Origin: an uncultured Acidimicrobiales bacterium
GTDB taxonomy: Bacteria > Actinomycetota > Acidimicrobiia > Acidimicrobiales > SZUA-35
Assembly: GCA_938002965.1 (NCBI GenBank)
Contig: CALKZY010000013.1
Location: 176,630-240,629, forward strand
Direction: 5' to 3'
Length of the DNA: 64,000 bases
Numbering within the stretch: the stretch's first letter is position 1; each line of letters opens with the position of its first letter. Of this stretch, positions 17,279-25,738 are shown piece after piece. The position numbers and the translations under genes are program-made. Under the pieces are notes generated by a model, which worked only from the letters and a program-made list of their open reading frames with translations, was not told where the DNA came from and did not search any database.

Positions 17279-17317
17279 AAGCGCCGAAATCGGCTCAGGA
17301 GCGGGCACCCTAGGGTT

Positions 17318-18562
17318 GTGACTACTTCAGCTTCGACCGGGCGACAGGTCAATCGGGACCTAGTGGTTATTGGTGCCGGTCCCGCCGGAGCGGCGACCGC
17401 CATAACAGCGGCAAGAGCAGGGGCCAACGTCACCGTCTTCGACAAGGCGGGGTACGGTCGGGACAAAGTGTGCGGCGACGGATTGACCCCGCGGGCTGTC
17501 GGAGCGCTGGAGGACCTGGGCATCGCCCTCGACGACGCCCACCGAATTGACGGCTTACGGATGATCGCCGGAAAGAAGACGCGGCAACTGGCCTGGCCCG
17601 AAACCGATCGGTTTCCGCCCTATGGGGCGGTCTGGCCCCGCAGGCGGCTCGACGCCGCCCTCATTGACGCCGCCAACCAGGCTGGAGCCAAGTTGGTCTG
17701 GGAGACCGAAGCATTGCCGGTTATCGAGCAGGGCAAGGTCGTTGGCGTCAAAGCCGACGGTGTGCTCCACAAAGCCGATTCGGTCGTGCTGGCCACTGGA
17801 GCCCCCGGCCCGGCAGCGCGGATCGTCGGAGCAGAACGGGTAAGCGACGAACCGTTCGGATTGGCCATTCGATCTTACGTAGAGTCACCTCGACACGGCG
17901 ACCGCCACCTAGAAGCCTGCCTGACACTGGTCGACGAGCACGGCACTGCCGTGCCGGGATACGGCTGGATGTTCCCTGCCGGAGACGGAACGGTCAACAT
18001 TGGCGTCGGTGCCCTGTCGACCATGAAGAACTTCAAGAAGCTCAACCTGAACAAGCTGCTCGACTCCTACCGAAGCCTGGTCGAGCCGACGTGGCAAATA
18101 GGGCCCAACCTGGAGCGACCAAGAGCTTGGCGGCTACCAATGAGTGCCCAGCGGCGTCATGGACCCGGCTGGATGGCCGTTGGCGACGCCGCCGGTCTCG
18201 TTAATCCGATGAACGGTGAAGGGATCGACTACGGGTTGGAATCCGGGATGCTTGCCGCCAACTTGTTCATCGACGATCCTGTTTCCGCCCCCGATCTCTA
18301 TGACGTCCAGGTCGGCGAACGCTTCGACGGCTTTCTGCGGACCGGGCGGCGATTCTCCTTCCTGATCGGCCACCCTTTCATCTTGCGCAACGGCCTTCGA
18401 ATGGCGGTCGGTACCGACGCCATCGCCAACATCACCCTCGGGGTGATGGGCAACCTCATCGACTCGGAGACGCCCGGCGCCTCCGGCCGGGTGCTGAACG
18501 CTGCCGATAGAGTGTTGGCCGCTCTGGATCCGGTTCTTCGCCGCACTCGGGCAACGTCCTGA
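17318..18562 (+). CDS. Geranylgeranyl reductase-family FAD oxidoreductase
   Basis: 414 residues from the GTG at 17318. Upstream in-frame sequence overlaps the preceding gene and is not protein-like. The N-terminal dinucleotide-binding motif DLVVIGAGPAGAATAITAARAG is followed by FDKAGYGRDKVCGDGLTPRAVGAL, the hallmark of this family. GWMAVGDAAGLVNPMNGEGIDYGLESG is the second FAD motif. Members saturate the prenyl double bonds of menaquinone side chains or polyprenyl lipids, as MenJ does in mycobacteria. That role fits an actinobacterium but is not proven by context. Confidence 0.9.
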   Translation: MTTSASTGRQVNRDLVVIGAGPAGAATAITAARAGANVTVFDKAGYGRDKVCGDGLTPRAVGALEDLGIALDDAHRIDGLRMIAGKKTRQLAWPETDRFPPYGAVWPRRRLDAALIDAANQAGAKLVWETEALPVIEQGKVVGVKADGVLHKADSVVLATGAPGPAARIVGAERVSDEPFGLAIRSYVESPRHGDRHLEACLTLVDEHGTAVPGYGWMFPAGDGTVNIGVGALSTMKNFKKLNLNKLLDSYRSLVEPTWQIGPNLERPRAWRLPMSAQRRHGPGWMAVGDAAGLVNPMNGEGIDYGLESGMLAANLFIDDPVSAPDLYDVQVGERFDGFLRTGRRFSFLIGHPFILRNGLRMAVGTDAIANITLGVMGNLIDSETPGASGRVLNAADRVLAALDPVLRRTRATS

Positions 18563-18724
18563 GCCAAACCGCAAGTCCGGGTCGCCAGCGCAAGGTTGAT
18601 CCCTCACCCCCTTGACAGCGGATAGTAACCTGAACAAATTCGTCGCTCCGAGACGACCCTGGCACGCCGACCGCCTCGTCACCGGAGTTGGCCGCCGTCT
18701 TTTCAAGCATGAAAGTGTGAGGGC

Positions 18725-20236
18725 TTGAGCTACAACATCTACGAGCTGTTCGCAACGAAGTTCGCCGACGCCCACGATCGCCCATTCCTCGTGATCCCCG
18801 ACGGGGGGTCGGTCACCTACGGCGATATGGATCGGCGTAGTGCCGCCATGGCTGCTGTTCTGACTGATCGCGGTGTGAAGCCGGGCGATCGCGTTGCCGT
18901 TCAGGTCGACAAGTCGATCGACGCTGTCGCCCTATACCTGGCCTGTTTGCGGGCTGGTTTCATCTACCTCCCGATGAACACCGCCTACACCGCTGACGAA
19001 GTTGGATTCTTCCTGGGCGATGCGACGCCCTCCGCCTTCATCTTCCCCCCGGACATGAGTCCGAAGCTGATGCCGATAGCCGAGATCGCCGATGTAGCTG
19101 TCACGTTGACGTTGGCCAACGATGGCACAGGGACTTTGGCCGAATTGGCAGGCCAGGTCGAGGCCATCAGTACCGTTATCACCCGGGAAGAGAACGACCC
19201 GGCCGCCATGTTGTACACCTCGGGGACCACCGGTCGACCCAAGGGCGCCGTGCTGACCCACGGTGGTATCGCCGAGAACGCCAAGGCGCTCCATTCCATC
19301 TGGCGGTTCCGCGAAGGTGACGTACTTCTACACTGCCTGCCCATCTTCCACGTGCACGGGCTGTTCATCGCATTGCACCCTGCGATTCTGAATGCCTCGG
19401 AGGTCATCTTCCTACCCCGGTTCAATGTCGATGATGTACGGGCCAACTTGCGGCGGGCCACGGTGATGATGGGCGTGCCCACCTACTACACCAGGCTGAT
19501 GGAAAATGCCGGTTTCGGGCCGCACGACTGTCAGACGATCCGCATGTTCACCAGCGGTTCTGCTCCCATGACCGAAGCCGTATTCAATCGGTTCACCGAA
19601 CGCACCGGTCACACTATCTGCGAGCGCTACGGCATGACCGAGTGCGGCATCATCGCATCCAATCCGCCGGAGGGCGAGCGGGTAGCTGGAACGGTTGGGT
19701 TCGCCCTGCCCAACATGGAGATGAGAGTGGCCGATCAGGCCGACAAACCAACCCAGGCCGGTGAAGTCGGTCAGGTTCAGGTGAAAGGCCTGCATCTATT
19801 CTCCGGGTACTGGCAGCTGCCGGACAAGACCGACGAGAGTTTCACCATCGACGGCTTCTTTCGGACCGGCGACATCGCGTCGATGAGTGACGACGGGCGC
19901 TTGACGCTGGTAGGCCGGTCGAGCGACATGGTCATCTCCGGGGGCTACAACGTCTACCCGAAGGAGATCGAGCAAATTCTCGACGATGTCCCTGGAGTAA
20001 ATGAGACGGCCGTGGTTGGCCTCCCCCACGACGACCTGGGCGAAGCAGTAACCGGTTTTGTCGTAGCCGAAGAAGGAACCGACAAGGATCTCTTGGCCAA
20101 AGCGCTTGACGGGCGGCTGGCAAAGTTCAAGCACCCCAAGGGATACTTCTTTGTAGATCAGCTTCCCCGCAACACCATGGGGAAGGTTCAAAAGGCAAAA
20201 CTTCGGGCCGACTACAGTACGACTTACACGGCATAG
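18725..20236 (+). CDS. Malonyl-CoA synthetase-like acyl-CoA ligase
   Basis: 503 residues of the adenylate-forming superfamily. The P-loop is LYTSGTTGRPKGAVLTH (~160). The A5 motif is ERYGMTECG, the A7/A8 region FRTGDIASMSDDGRLTLVGRSSDMVISGGYNVYPKEIE, and the catalytic A10 lysine lies in NTMGKVQKA. RFNVDDVRANLRRATVMMGVPTYYTRLM is very like MatB-type malonyl-CoA synthetases. It makes (methyl)malonyl-CoA from the diacid, ATP and CoA. The start is a TTG at 18725 with GAGGG close upstream, so it is less certain. TTGACA at 18612-18617 could be a -35 box. Confidence 0.87.
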   Translation: MSYNIYELFATKFADAHDRPFLVIPDGGSVTYGDMDRRSAAMAAVLTDRGVKPGDRVAVQVDKSIDAVALYLACLRAGFIYLPMNTAYTADEVGFFLGDATPSAFIFPPDMSPKLMPIAEIADVAVTLTLANDGTGTLAELAGQVEAISTVITREENDPAAMLYTSGTTGRPKGAVLTHGGIAENAKALHSIWRFREGDVLLHCLPIFHVHGLFIALHPAILNASEVIFLPRFNVDDVRANLRRATVMMGVPTYYTRLMENAGFGPHDCQTIRMFTSGSAPMTEAVFNRFTERTGHTICERYGMTECGIIASNPPEGERVAGTVGFALPNMEMRVADQADKPTQAGEVGQVQVKGLHLFSGYWQLPDKTDESFTIDGFFRTGDIASMSDDGRLTLVGRSSDMVISGGYNVYPKEIEQILDDVPGVNETAVVGLPHDDLGEAVTGFVVAEEGTDKDLLAKALDGRLAKFKHPKGYFFVDQLPRNTMGKVQKAKLRADYSTTYTA

Positions 20237-20355
20237 CGCACCTGGCAAGTGTCGATCCGACAAGCCGGTGGCGAAGGGGCTGAGCGCCTTTAACAACTCT
20301 GAATTGTTGACTCCGACGGCTCAACGGGTCTCGACCGTTGTCGACAGGAGTTGCA

Positions 20356-21174
20356 ATGCCGTCTGCAACACCGCCCAATGCCGATCGGCTCGAAGGAGTA
20401 GCAACCCGTCGAGCCAGCGATGATTTCGTAAACCTGACGGCGCACGAACTCAAGAACCCCCTGAAAGCGCTAGCCGTCGACGCTGAGTACCTGGCTCATC
20501 ATCTTCAAGACTGCTCCGACACCGTCCGCAGAACAGGTGAGTTGGCCGGGGTGGCGGAGAGCATGGCACTGGCGGCCCGTCGAATGAGCGAACAGGTCAG
20601 CGACCTACTGGCTCTCGCCATCGACAACCGAAACGATTCCGGCTCGGAGACGATCGATCTCAACGTGCTGGTTGAAGACGTCGTCCGAGACTTCGAAGGT
20701 GAACTACGCGCCGTCGGCGGTCGAGTGGAGGTCGACTCACTGCCGAGTGTTTTCGCCAGTGTCGCCGGGCTCCGCATGTTGCTCAGGAACCTCATAAGCA
20801 ACGCTATTCGGTACCGCCATCCGGATCGCCCCGCTCACCTCTCGATTCAATCAAAGACGTACCGCCTTGATCGTGGTCGGCGCCTTCTCAACCTGACGTT
20901 CACCGACAACGGAATGGGCATACCGCCATCGGAGCAACGCCGCATCTTCGAGCCGTATTCCCGTGCCGGGGCCGACGAGGATGGCCTTGGCCTCGGCCTG
21001 GCTATTTGCGATCGGGTCGTGAGGCGCATGGGCGGGACCATTCACGTCGACTCCGACGGCCAAAGCGGGTCGCAGTTCTCGATTCTCATACACGACATCG
21101 ACCCGACAATGGTGATAGACGATGACACTCCGGATCAGGGTCGCCGCCATTCGGATGGTCAGCAGGAGGCCTGA
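20356..21174 (+). CDS. Soluble histidine kinase without an input domain
   Basis: 272 residues from the ATG at 20356, with AGGAG 5 nt upstream. HisKA has the phospho-accepting His30 in NLTAHELKNPLKAL. HATPase_c has the N-box LLRNLISNAIRY, G1 FTDNGMGIPPSEQRRIF and G2 DGLGLGLAICDRVV. No membrane helix or sensor domain is present, and no response regulator is adjacent. It probably receives its signal from a partner protein, or acts as a cytosolic phospho-relay or clock-type kinase. The Asp/Gln-rich C-terminal tail has no known role. Confidence 0.9.
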   Translation: MPSATPPNADRLEGVATRRASDDFVNLTAHELKNPLKALAVDAEYLAHHLQDCSDTVRRTGELAGVAESMALAARRMSEQVSDLLALAIDNRNDSGSETIDLNVLVEDVVRDFEGELRAVGGRVEVDSLPSVFASVAGLRMLLRNLISNAIRYRHPDRPAHLSIQSKTYRLDRGRRLLNLTFTDNGMGIPPSEQRRIFEPYSRAGADEDGLGLGLAICDRVVRRMGGTIHVDSDGQSGSQFSILIHDIDPTMVIDDDTPDQGRRHSDGQQEA

Positions 21175-21200
21175 ACACCCGACTTCAGTTGCTTGGTATG

Positions 21201-21256
21201 AGGTACACGGTATCAGGTACACGAGGTCAGGTGCCTGGAATCAGGTGTCTAGTATT
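21201..21256 (+). repeat. Four 14-bp degenerate tandem repeats
   Basis: The units are aggtacacggtatc (21201), aggtacacgaggtc (21215), aggtgcctggaatc (21229) and aggtgtctagtatt (21243). All share AGGT at 14-bp steps. The last copy contains TAGTAT (21250-21255), which sits 8 nt before the GTG at 21264, so the array ends inside a likely promoter. Confidence 0.85.
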
Positions 21257-21263
21257 AGTTTCG

Positions 21264-22202
21264 GTGGAAAATCGAAGCCGTCCTAGTCCCAACCTTGTCG
21301 ACCGCAGTCCCCCCATGGCGGTTGCGGGAGATCAAGCACAACAAACCGTTCTTCGGGTCGGGGCCCCTATGTGGTCGCACCCTCAATGGCCCGGGCGCCA
21401 CCTTCCAGTCGGCTCCAAGAACACACTGAGCCACTACGCAACGTGGTGCAATGCCGTCGAGGGCAACACAACGTTCTACGCCGTGCCCTCGCCAGGAAGT
21501 GTGCAACGTTGGGCCGATCAAGCACCGCCCGACTTCCGGTTCTGTTTCAAGCTGCCGCGCACCGTCACCCATGACCGCAAGCTTCGCAATGCCGAAGAAG
21601 ACCTGGCCGCCTTTCTTGGAGCCATGGAGCCGGTGCAGGACCGTTGTGGGCCCCTGCTGATCCAACTTCCGCCGTCGTTTAACGGCAAAGATCTCCCGAT
21701 TCTGGTTGCATTCCTGGGTCGCCTCTCTTCGCAGTGGCGGTGGGCTGTTGAGGTCCGTAGTCCCGACTTCTTTCCTGGGGGTTCTCATGAGCGCTCATTG
21801 AACGACGCACTGGCCGGTCAGGCTGTCAACCGGGTTTTACTGGACAGCCGCCCGTTGTTCAACGGGCCCTGCAAAACCCCGGGCGAGGTCGAAGCCTTTG
21901 AGAATAAGCCTCGGCTGCCGATCCGGCCTGTCGCCACAGGAGTTACGCCGATAGTGCGCTTCATCGGTCAGACCGACCTGAACGCTAACCCGGGGTATTG
22001 GAATCAATGGCTTCAGAAGATGATCGAGTGGCTCGACGCCGGCCTGGAGCCCTACTTCTTCGCTCATACGCCTGACAACATCGACGCCCCGCTGTTAAAC
22101 CGAACGTTCCACGCAGCCGTAGCCAAACTGGTTACCGACTTGACGCCGCTCCCAACCGCAGTCACACCCGTCAGCCAGATGGACCTGTTCGAGACCGACT
22201 GA
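21264..22202 (+). CDS. DUF72 (YecE-like) family protein
   Basis: About 312 residues. The family core begins at VLRVGAPMWSHPQWPG and includes YATWCNAVEGNTTFYAVPSPGSVQRWADQAPPDFRFCFKLPRTVTHD, RCGPLLIQLPPSF and WAVEVRSPDFF, a TIM-barrel fold of unknown activity found widely in bacteria. I prefer the GTG at 21264 because TAGTAT lies 8 nt upstream and the repeat array upstream is not protein-like. The ATG at 21315 is the alternative. The C-terminus ends MDLFETD. Confidence 0.85.
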   Translation: MENRSRPSPNLVDRSPPMAVAGDQAQQTVLRVGAPMWSHPQWPGRHLPVGSKNTLSHYATWCNAVEGNTTFYAVPSPGSVQRWADQAPPDFRFCFKLPRTVTHDRKLRNAEEDLAAFLGAMEPVQDRCGPLLIQLPPSFNGKDLPILVAFLGRLSSQWRWAVEVRSPDFFPGGSHERSLNDALAGQAVNRVLLDSRPLFNGPCKTPGEVEAFENKPRLPIRPVATGVTPIVRFIGQTDLNANPGYWNQWLQKMIEWLDAGLEPYFFAHTPDNIDAPLLNRTFHAAVAKLVTDLTPLPTAVTPVSQMDLFETD

Positions 22203-22217
22203 GCCGAAGAAGGGCGG

Positions 22218-23588
22218 CTAGTTGGTGCGGATCAGGTTGAATTCGATGCGCCGGTTGCGGGCTCTCGACTCGTCGTCCACGTTGGGCACCAACGGCTGAG
22301 CCTCGCCTTCGCCTCTGGCGTTCAAGCGAGCTTCGGCTACTCCCAGTTCGACCAGTCGGGCGACAACAGCGTCGGCCCGGTTCTGAGACAAGGTGAGATT
22401 TTCGTCATCGGGACCAACGTCATCGGTATGGCCGACCACTTCAACGGCAACATCGGGCACCGTACCTAGCAACGCCACGATTTCGGTTATAACGCCGTCG
22501 CTGGCAGGATCGATGTCGGCCCTTTCGGGAGCGAACAGGATTGGCTGGGCTTCGACCGCAACCATGATCTGCTCCTCAACGTCTTCGAGAGTCACAGCAG
22601 TTTCGTCAATTGAAACTCCCGAGACGTCGACGATGACGCCCTGGTCAAGCCGAGAGGTTACCTCAGCGGGAAAAGCCAGATGGCGGGCATCTCCTGCAGA
22701 CACGGATCCGGTTACACGAACCTGGGCTTGATCCCACGTCCGCTCACCGACTGACACACCGGCGAGATCAACCGAACCGGCTCCCCAAACTGCTTCGGCC
22801 GCTGCCTGAAGCTGGCTGAGGGATTCCTCGTCGGGTACGGCACCGCTGAGAATCACCTGAACGGCGCCGGGGGATCCGTCGACTGGGCCAACAGTTCCTT
22901 CAATAATCGCCGGTAGAAGTGCAGACTCGGATCGTTCGACTTCCAGCCCACCATCGCCAAAGTCGAGCGAGTCTACGAGGGCATCTCGTAGTTCGCCTGG
23001 CCGCTCGTCGTCCTGAAGTGCTTGACCGGTCACGGTCACCGAACCGCCGTCAAGGGCACTGGCCGGATCGATAGTCACCTGATCGATGACGTTCTCGGCC
23101 GAGTAGATGGATTCTGCCGTGGCGAGCACTTCTGTCTTCGCCGCTTCATCGGGAACCGAACCGCTGACCGTGGCGATATCACCAAGGACATTGATAGACA
23201 GACGAACCGGGGTGCTAACACCGACCACTTCGCCTCCCTCTTCGACTCGCAGCTCCGGAACCTCTTCGACCGAGTCATCGCAAGCCCAAGCGGCCAGTGA
23301 CAAGAAAACAAAGACGGCGACCAGGGTCCCGATGTAACCCCAACTGGTCCGCTCGGCGTCGTCGGGGCGGAGTCTGCGAAGCTCCTCCTCAACGTCGGCG
23401 GGGTCGTAGTACGTAGTGTCGTACTCGCCCGTTCCACTGCCCTCGTGAAGGGCGTCGGTGGCGTCACTGAACGACTCATCCTCATGGGCGTGGAATGGAG
23501 CTTGGGGGTCGTAGCCGGACTCGAAGCCAGGACCCGGTTCGGTGGCAGAGCCACGTTCAGACGGGTAGCTAACCGGAGAGTCAGTCAT
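22218..23588 (-). CDS. Membrane-anchored BON/OmpA-domain protein (ArfA-like)
   Basis: 456 residues. The acidic cytoplasmic N-terminus (~1-100) is followed by one membrane helix (WGYIGTLVAVFVFLSLAAWA, ~103-122). BON-like repeats follow (VRLSINVLGDIATVSGSVPDEAAKTEVL; similar segments after VTVTGQ and VQVILSGAVPDEES). The C-terminal OmpA domain (~340-456) carries VEVVGHTDDVGPDDENLTLSQNRADAVVARL and RNRRIEF, which binds peptidoglycan. The TM-BON-OmpA order is that of mycobacterial ArfA/OmpATb. Its ATG overlaps the ferredoxin stop by 4 nt. Confidence 0.88.
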   Translation of the reverse strand: MTDSPVSYPSERGSATEPGPGFESGYDPQAPFHAHEDESFSDATDALHEGSGTGEYDTTYYDPADVEEELRRLRPDDAERTSWGYIGTLVAVFVFLSLAAWACDDSVEEVPELRVEEGGEVVGVSTPVRLSINVLGDIATVSGSVPDEAAKTEVLATAESIYSAENVIDQVTIDPASALDGGSVTVTGQALQDDERPGELRDALVDSLDFGDGGLEVERSESALLPAIIEGTVGPVDGSPGAVQVILSGAVPDEESLSQLQAAAEAVWGAGSVDLAGVSVGERTWDQAQVRVTGSVSAGDARHLAFPAEVTSRLDQGVIVDVSGVSIDETAVTLEDVEEQIMVAVEAQPILFAPERADIDPASDGVITEIVALLGTVPDVAVEVVGHTDDVGPDDENLTLSQNRADAVVARLVELGVAEARLNARGEGEAQPLVPNVDDESRARNRRIEFNLIRTN

Positions 23589-23944
23589 GACGGCCTGTCG
23601 GCTGAGGCGGCGCGCTTCTCGCTGGCACCGATAGCGGGGACATGGCGTCCATCGAGTTCAGGCAGCTCGGCGAACTCAATGAAAATGCACTCACCGGGGC
23701 ACTCGGCCGCGGCATCGATTACCGCCTGCTCCAGATTCCGAGGTGCGACGGCCAGCTCAGCAGCACCACCGGGATCGTTAAAGGTTTTCTCACCCTCGCG
23801 GCAGTAAGCGATTCCGTCTTCGAGAATCACAAACACTTCCGGCGCGTGATCGGTGCAGATCCCGTCGCCGGTGCAGAGATCTTGATCGATCCACACCCGC
23901 AGCTGGGCGTTCAGTTCCGGGCCGTAACCGTCGGTGTTGGTCAC
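23585..23944 (-). CDS. Ferredoxin (3Fe-4S/4Fe-4S type)
   Basis: 119 residues. The cluster ligands lie in DQDLCTGDGICTDHAPEVF and in ECPGECIFIE near residue 85-90, the layout of actinobacterial single-cluster ferredoxins that serve P450s and other oxygenases. A longer loop than usual separates the two halves. The GTG start has no ribosome site but has TACCGT 7 nt upstream (23952-23957, complement), pointing to a leaderless message. It is translationally coupled (ATGA) to the BON/OmpA gene, an unexpected partner. Confidence 0.88.
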   Translation of the reverse strand: MTNTDGYGPELNAQLRVWIDQDLCTGDGICTDHAPEVFVILEDGIAYCREGEKTFNDPGGAAELAVAPRNLEQAVIDAAAECPGECIFIEFAELPELDGRHVPAIGASEKRAASADRPS

Positions 23945-24076
23945 GTCTTCAACGGTAGCGGAACGAGGCCGAAACGGGGCTTTCCTCGGGGCGAGCCCAC
24001 CGATGTGGCGTCAGGCCAAAGCCGGGTGCCTGTGGCTCTTGCCACCGACAACTTGACCATCGAAGGTTGACCCTGT

Positions 24077-24090
24077 ACGTTGAGCAACGT
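24077..24090. promoter_or_regulatory. 14-bp inverted repeat in divergent intergenic region
   Basis: ACGTTGAGCAACGT is a perfect 6-bp inverted repeat with a 2-bp centre. It lies between the leftward ferredoxin promoter and the rightward membrane-protein gene at 24153. Size and position fit a dimeric repressor site, but no regulator is adjacent. Confidence 0.4.
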
Positions 24091-24152
24091 TTTGTATCTT
24101 AAGCTACGCCTCACACTGCAAGGCGGAGCTCCGACAAACTAGGGAGAATGCA

Positions 24153-24512
24153 ATGGGCCAAGTCCCCAAATGGGTGGTCATCTACACCGTTCTGATCGGC
24201 GTGGTGGCCATTGTCGCCTCCATACCCGACATCGACGCCAAAGGCTGGTCCGAGGCCATGCGCAACGCAGCTCCCGGTTTTGCCGGGCTTGCAGTCTTTG
24301 CCTTCGCCCGCAAAACACCAGCCGCTTACTTCGCCGTGATGGCCACCAGAGCGGCCATCGAGATCGGAGACATCCTCGGCGGCATCACCACTGATGACAC
24401 AACAACGTTGGCGCTCGGCGCCGTCGTTCTCGTGTTCGACGTGGCGGCGCTGTTCGTCCTCTTTCCGCTGCTGTCCAACGAGGAACCCACCTACAGCGCA
24501 GCAGCCGGCTAG
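24153..24512 (+). CDS. Small four-helix membrane protein of unknown function
   Basis: 119 residues with about four hydrophobic segments: VVIYTVLIGVVAIVASI, FAGLAVFAFA, YFAVMATRAAIEIGDILGGI and ALGAVVLVFDVAALFVLFPLL. The length and hydrophobic pattern resemble small DoxX/DUF4267-like membrane families, though I cannot assign one firmly. The ATG has an AGGGAGA site. A GC-rich hairpin ends the transcript before aroC. Confidence 0.75.
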   Translation: MGQVPKWVVIYTVLIGVVAIVASIPDIDAKGWSEAMRNAAPGFAGLAVFAFARKTPAAYFAVMATRAAIEIGDILGGITTDDTTTLALGAVVLVFDVAALFVLFPLLSNEEPTYSAAAG

Positions 24513-24532
24513 ACACGCCCACAGCGTGCCCA

Positions 24533-24570
24533 TGATGGGGGCGGACGGACGCCCCTACCCGCCCCCATCA
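24533..24570 (+). terminator. GC-rich hairpin before aroC
   Basis: TGATGGGGGCGG (24533-24544) pairs perfectly with CCGCCCCCATCA (24559-24570) across a 14-nt loop. There is no T-tract, so it is either a high-GC terminator for the gene ending at 24512 or a structured element immediately before the aroC promoter and start (GTG 24594). Confidence 0.6.
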
Positions 24571-24593
24571 CATAGCCGGATACCGTTTAGGTA

Positions 24594-25703
24594 GTGACCA
24601 GTAGTTTTGGCAACCTCTTCCGACTCACCACGTTCGGCGAGTCCCACGGGCGGGCGGTGGGCGTCGTCGTCGACGGCTGCCCACCCCGGTTGCCGCTCAC
24701 AGTCGACGAAGTTCAACATGATCTCGATCGGCGCCGCCCAGGCCAGAGTCGGTTAGTCACCCAGCGGAAAGAGTCGGACACCGTTGAAGTACTGTCCGGG
24801 CTCTATGACGGCGCCACCACTGGCACACCACTGGCCATGGTCGTCACCAATGCCGACCAGCGACCAGGCGCCTACGACCACCTCAAGGACTTGTACCGCC
24901 CCAGTCATGCCGACTTCACCTACGCCGCCAAATACGGGCACCGAGACCATCGCGGTGGCGGACGGGCCTCAGCGCGCGAAACCATCGGCCGAGTCGCCGC
25001 CGGGGCGGTGGCTCGCAAACTTCTGACCGTGGGCCCCGACGGCGGGCAAGCACCGGTTTCGGTTGTTGGATGGGTTAGCCAGGTGCGCGACATCACCGCC
25101 AACGTCGAACCCGAAACCGTGACCGAGGCCGACGTCGAAGTCGACCCCACCCGCTGCCCCGACCCGCAGGCCGCGGCCGCAATGACAACGGCCATCGAGG
25201 ACGCCCGCAAAGCGGGAGACTCGCTCGGCGGCATTGTGACCGTGGTGGCCCGAGGTGTTCCGGCTGGATTGGGCGAGCCGGTCTTCGACAAGCTCGACGC
25301 CGACCTGGCCAAAGCCATGCTGTCGCTACCGGCGGCCAAGGGTTTCGAGATCGGTTCCGGATTCGCCGGTACGACAATGACCGGCTTGGAGCACAACGAT
25401 CCGTTCGAACCGGGACCCGACGCCCATCACCCAATCACGACCACCAACTATTCGGGTGGCGTGCAGGGAGGAATAGCAAATGGCGCGTCGATCGTCTGTC
25501 GGGTGGCGTTCAAGCCAACGGCCACTATCTCCTCAGAGCAAAAGACGGTCACGACCTCGGGCGAGCCGACAATGCTGGCAGCCAAAGGCCGTCACGATCC
25601 CTGCGTCTTGCCCAGAGCGGTCCCGTTGGTCGAGTCAATGATGCTGCTCGTCCTCGCCGACCATTGGCTACGCCAACAGGCGCTCGACGTTCTGGGCCGT
25701 TAG
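24594..25703 (+). CDS. aroC: Chorismate synthase
   Basis: 369 residues, the usual actinobacterial length. It converts 5-enolpyruvylshikimate-3-phosphate to chorismate using reduced FMN, the last step of the shikimate pathway. The signatures are [25 protein letters not shown] at the start, [18 protein letters not shown] in the middle and [16 protein letters not shown] near residue 285, with the conserved [12 protein letters not shown] close to the end. The GTG start lacks a ribosome site but has TACCGT 7 nt upstream, so it is probably leaderless. No other aro gene is adjacent. Confidence 0.97.
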   Translation: MTSSFGNLFRLTTFGESHGRAVGVVVDGCPPRLPLTVDEVQHDLDRRRPGQSRLVTQRKESDTVEVLSGLYDGATTGTPLAMVVTNADQRPGAYDHLKDLYRPSHADFTYAAKYGHRDHRGGGRASARETIGRVAAGAVARKLLTVGPDGGQAPVSVVGWVSQVRDITANVEPETVTEADVEVDPTRCPDPQAAAAMTTAIEDARKAGDSLGGIVTVVARGVPAGLGEPVFDKLDADLAKAMLSLPAAKGFEIGSGFAGTTMTGLEHNDPFEPGPDAHHPITTTNYSGGVQGGIANGASIVCRVAFKPTATISSEQKTVTTSGEPTMLAAKGRHDPCVLPRAVPLVESMMLLVLADHWLRQQALDVLGR

Positions 25704-25738
25704 TCGAGGGCTCAGGCACCTCGCCCGATTGCCAATCG

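Noticed and set aside
18612..18640. TTGACA as a full promoter for the malonyl-CoA-synthetase-like gene
   Set aside because: No convincing -10 at 16-18 bp; kept only as a remark in that gene entry.
20237..20355. Inverted CAAC/GTTG stretch before the soluble kinase as a terminator
   Set aside because: The stem is short and imperfect without a U-tract. I could not separate it from chance.
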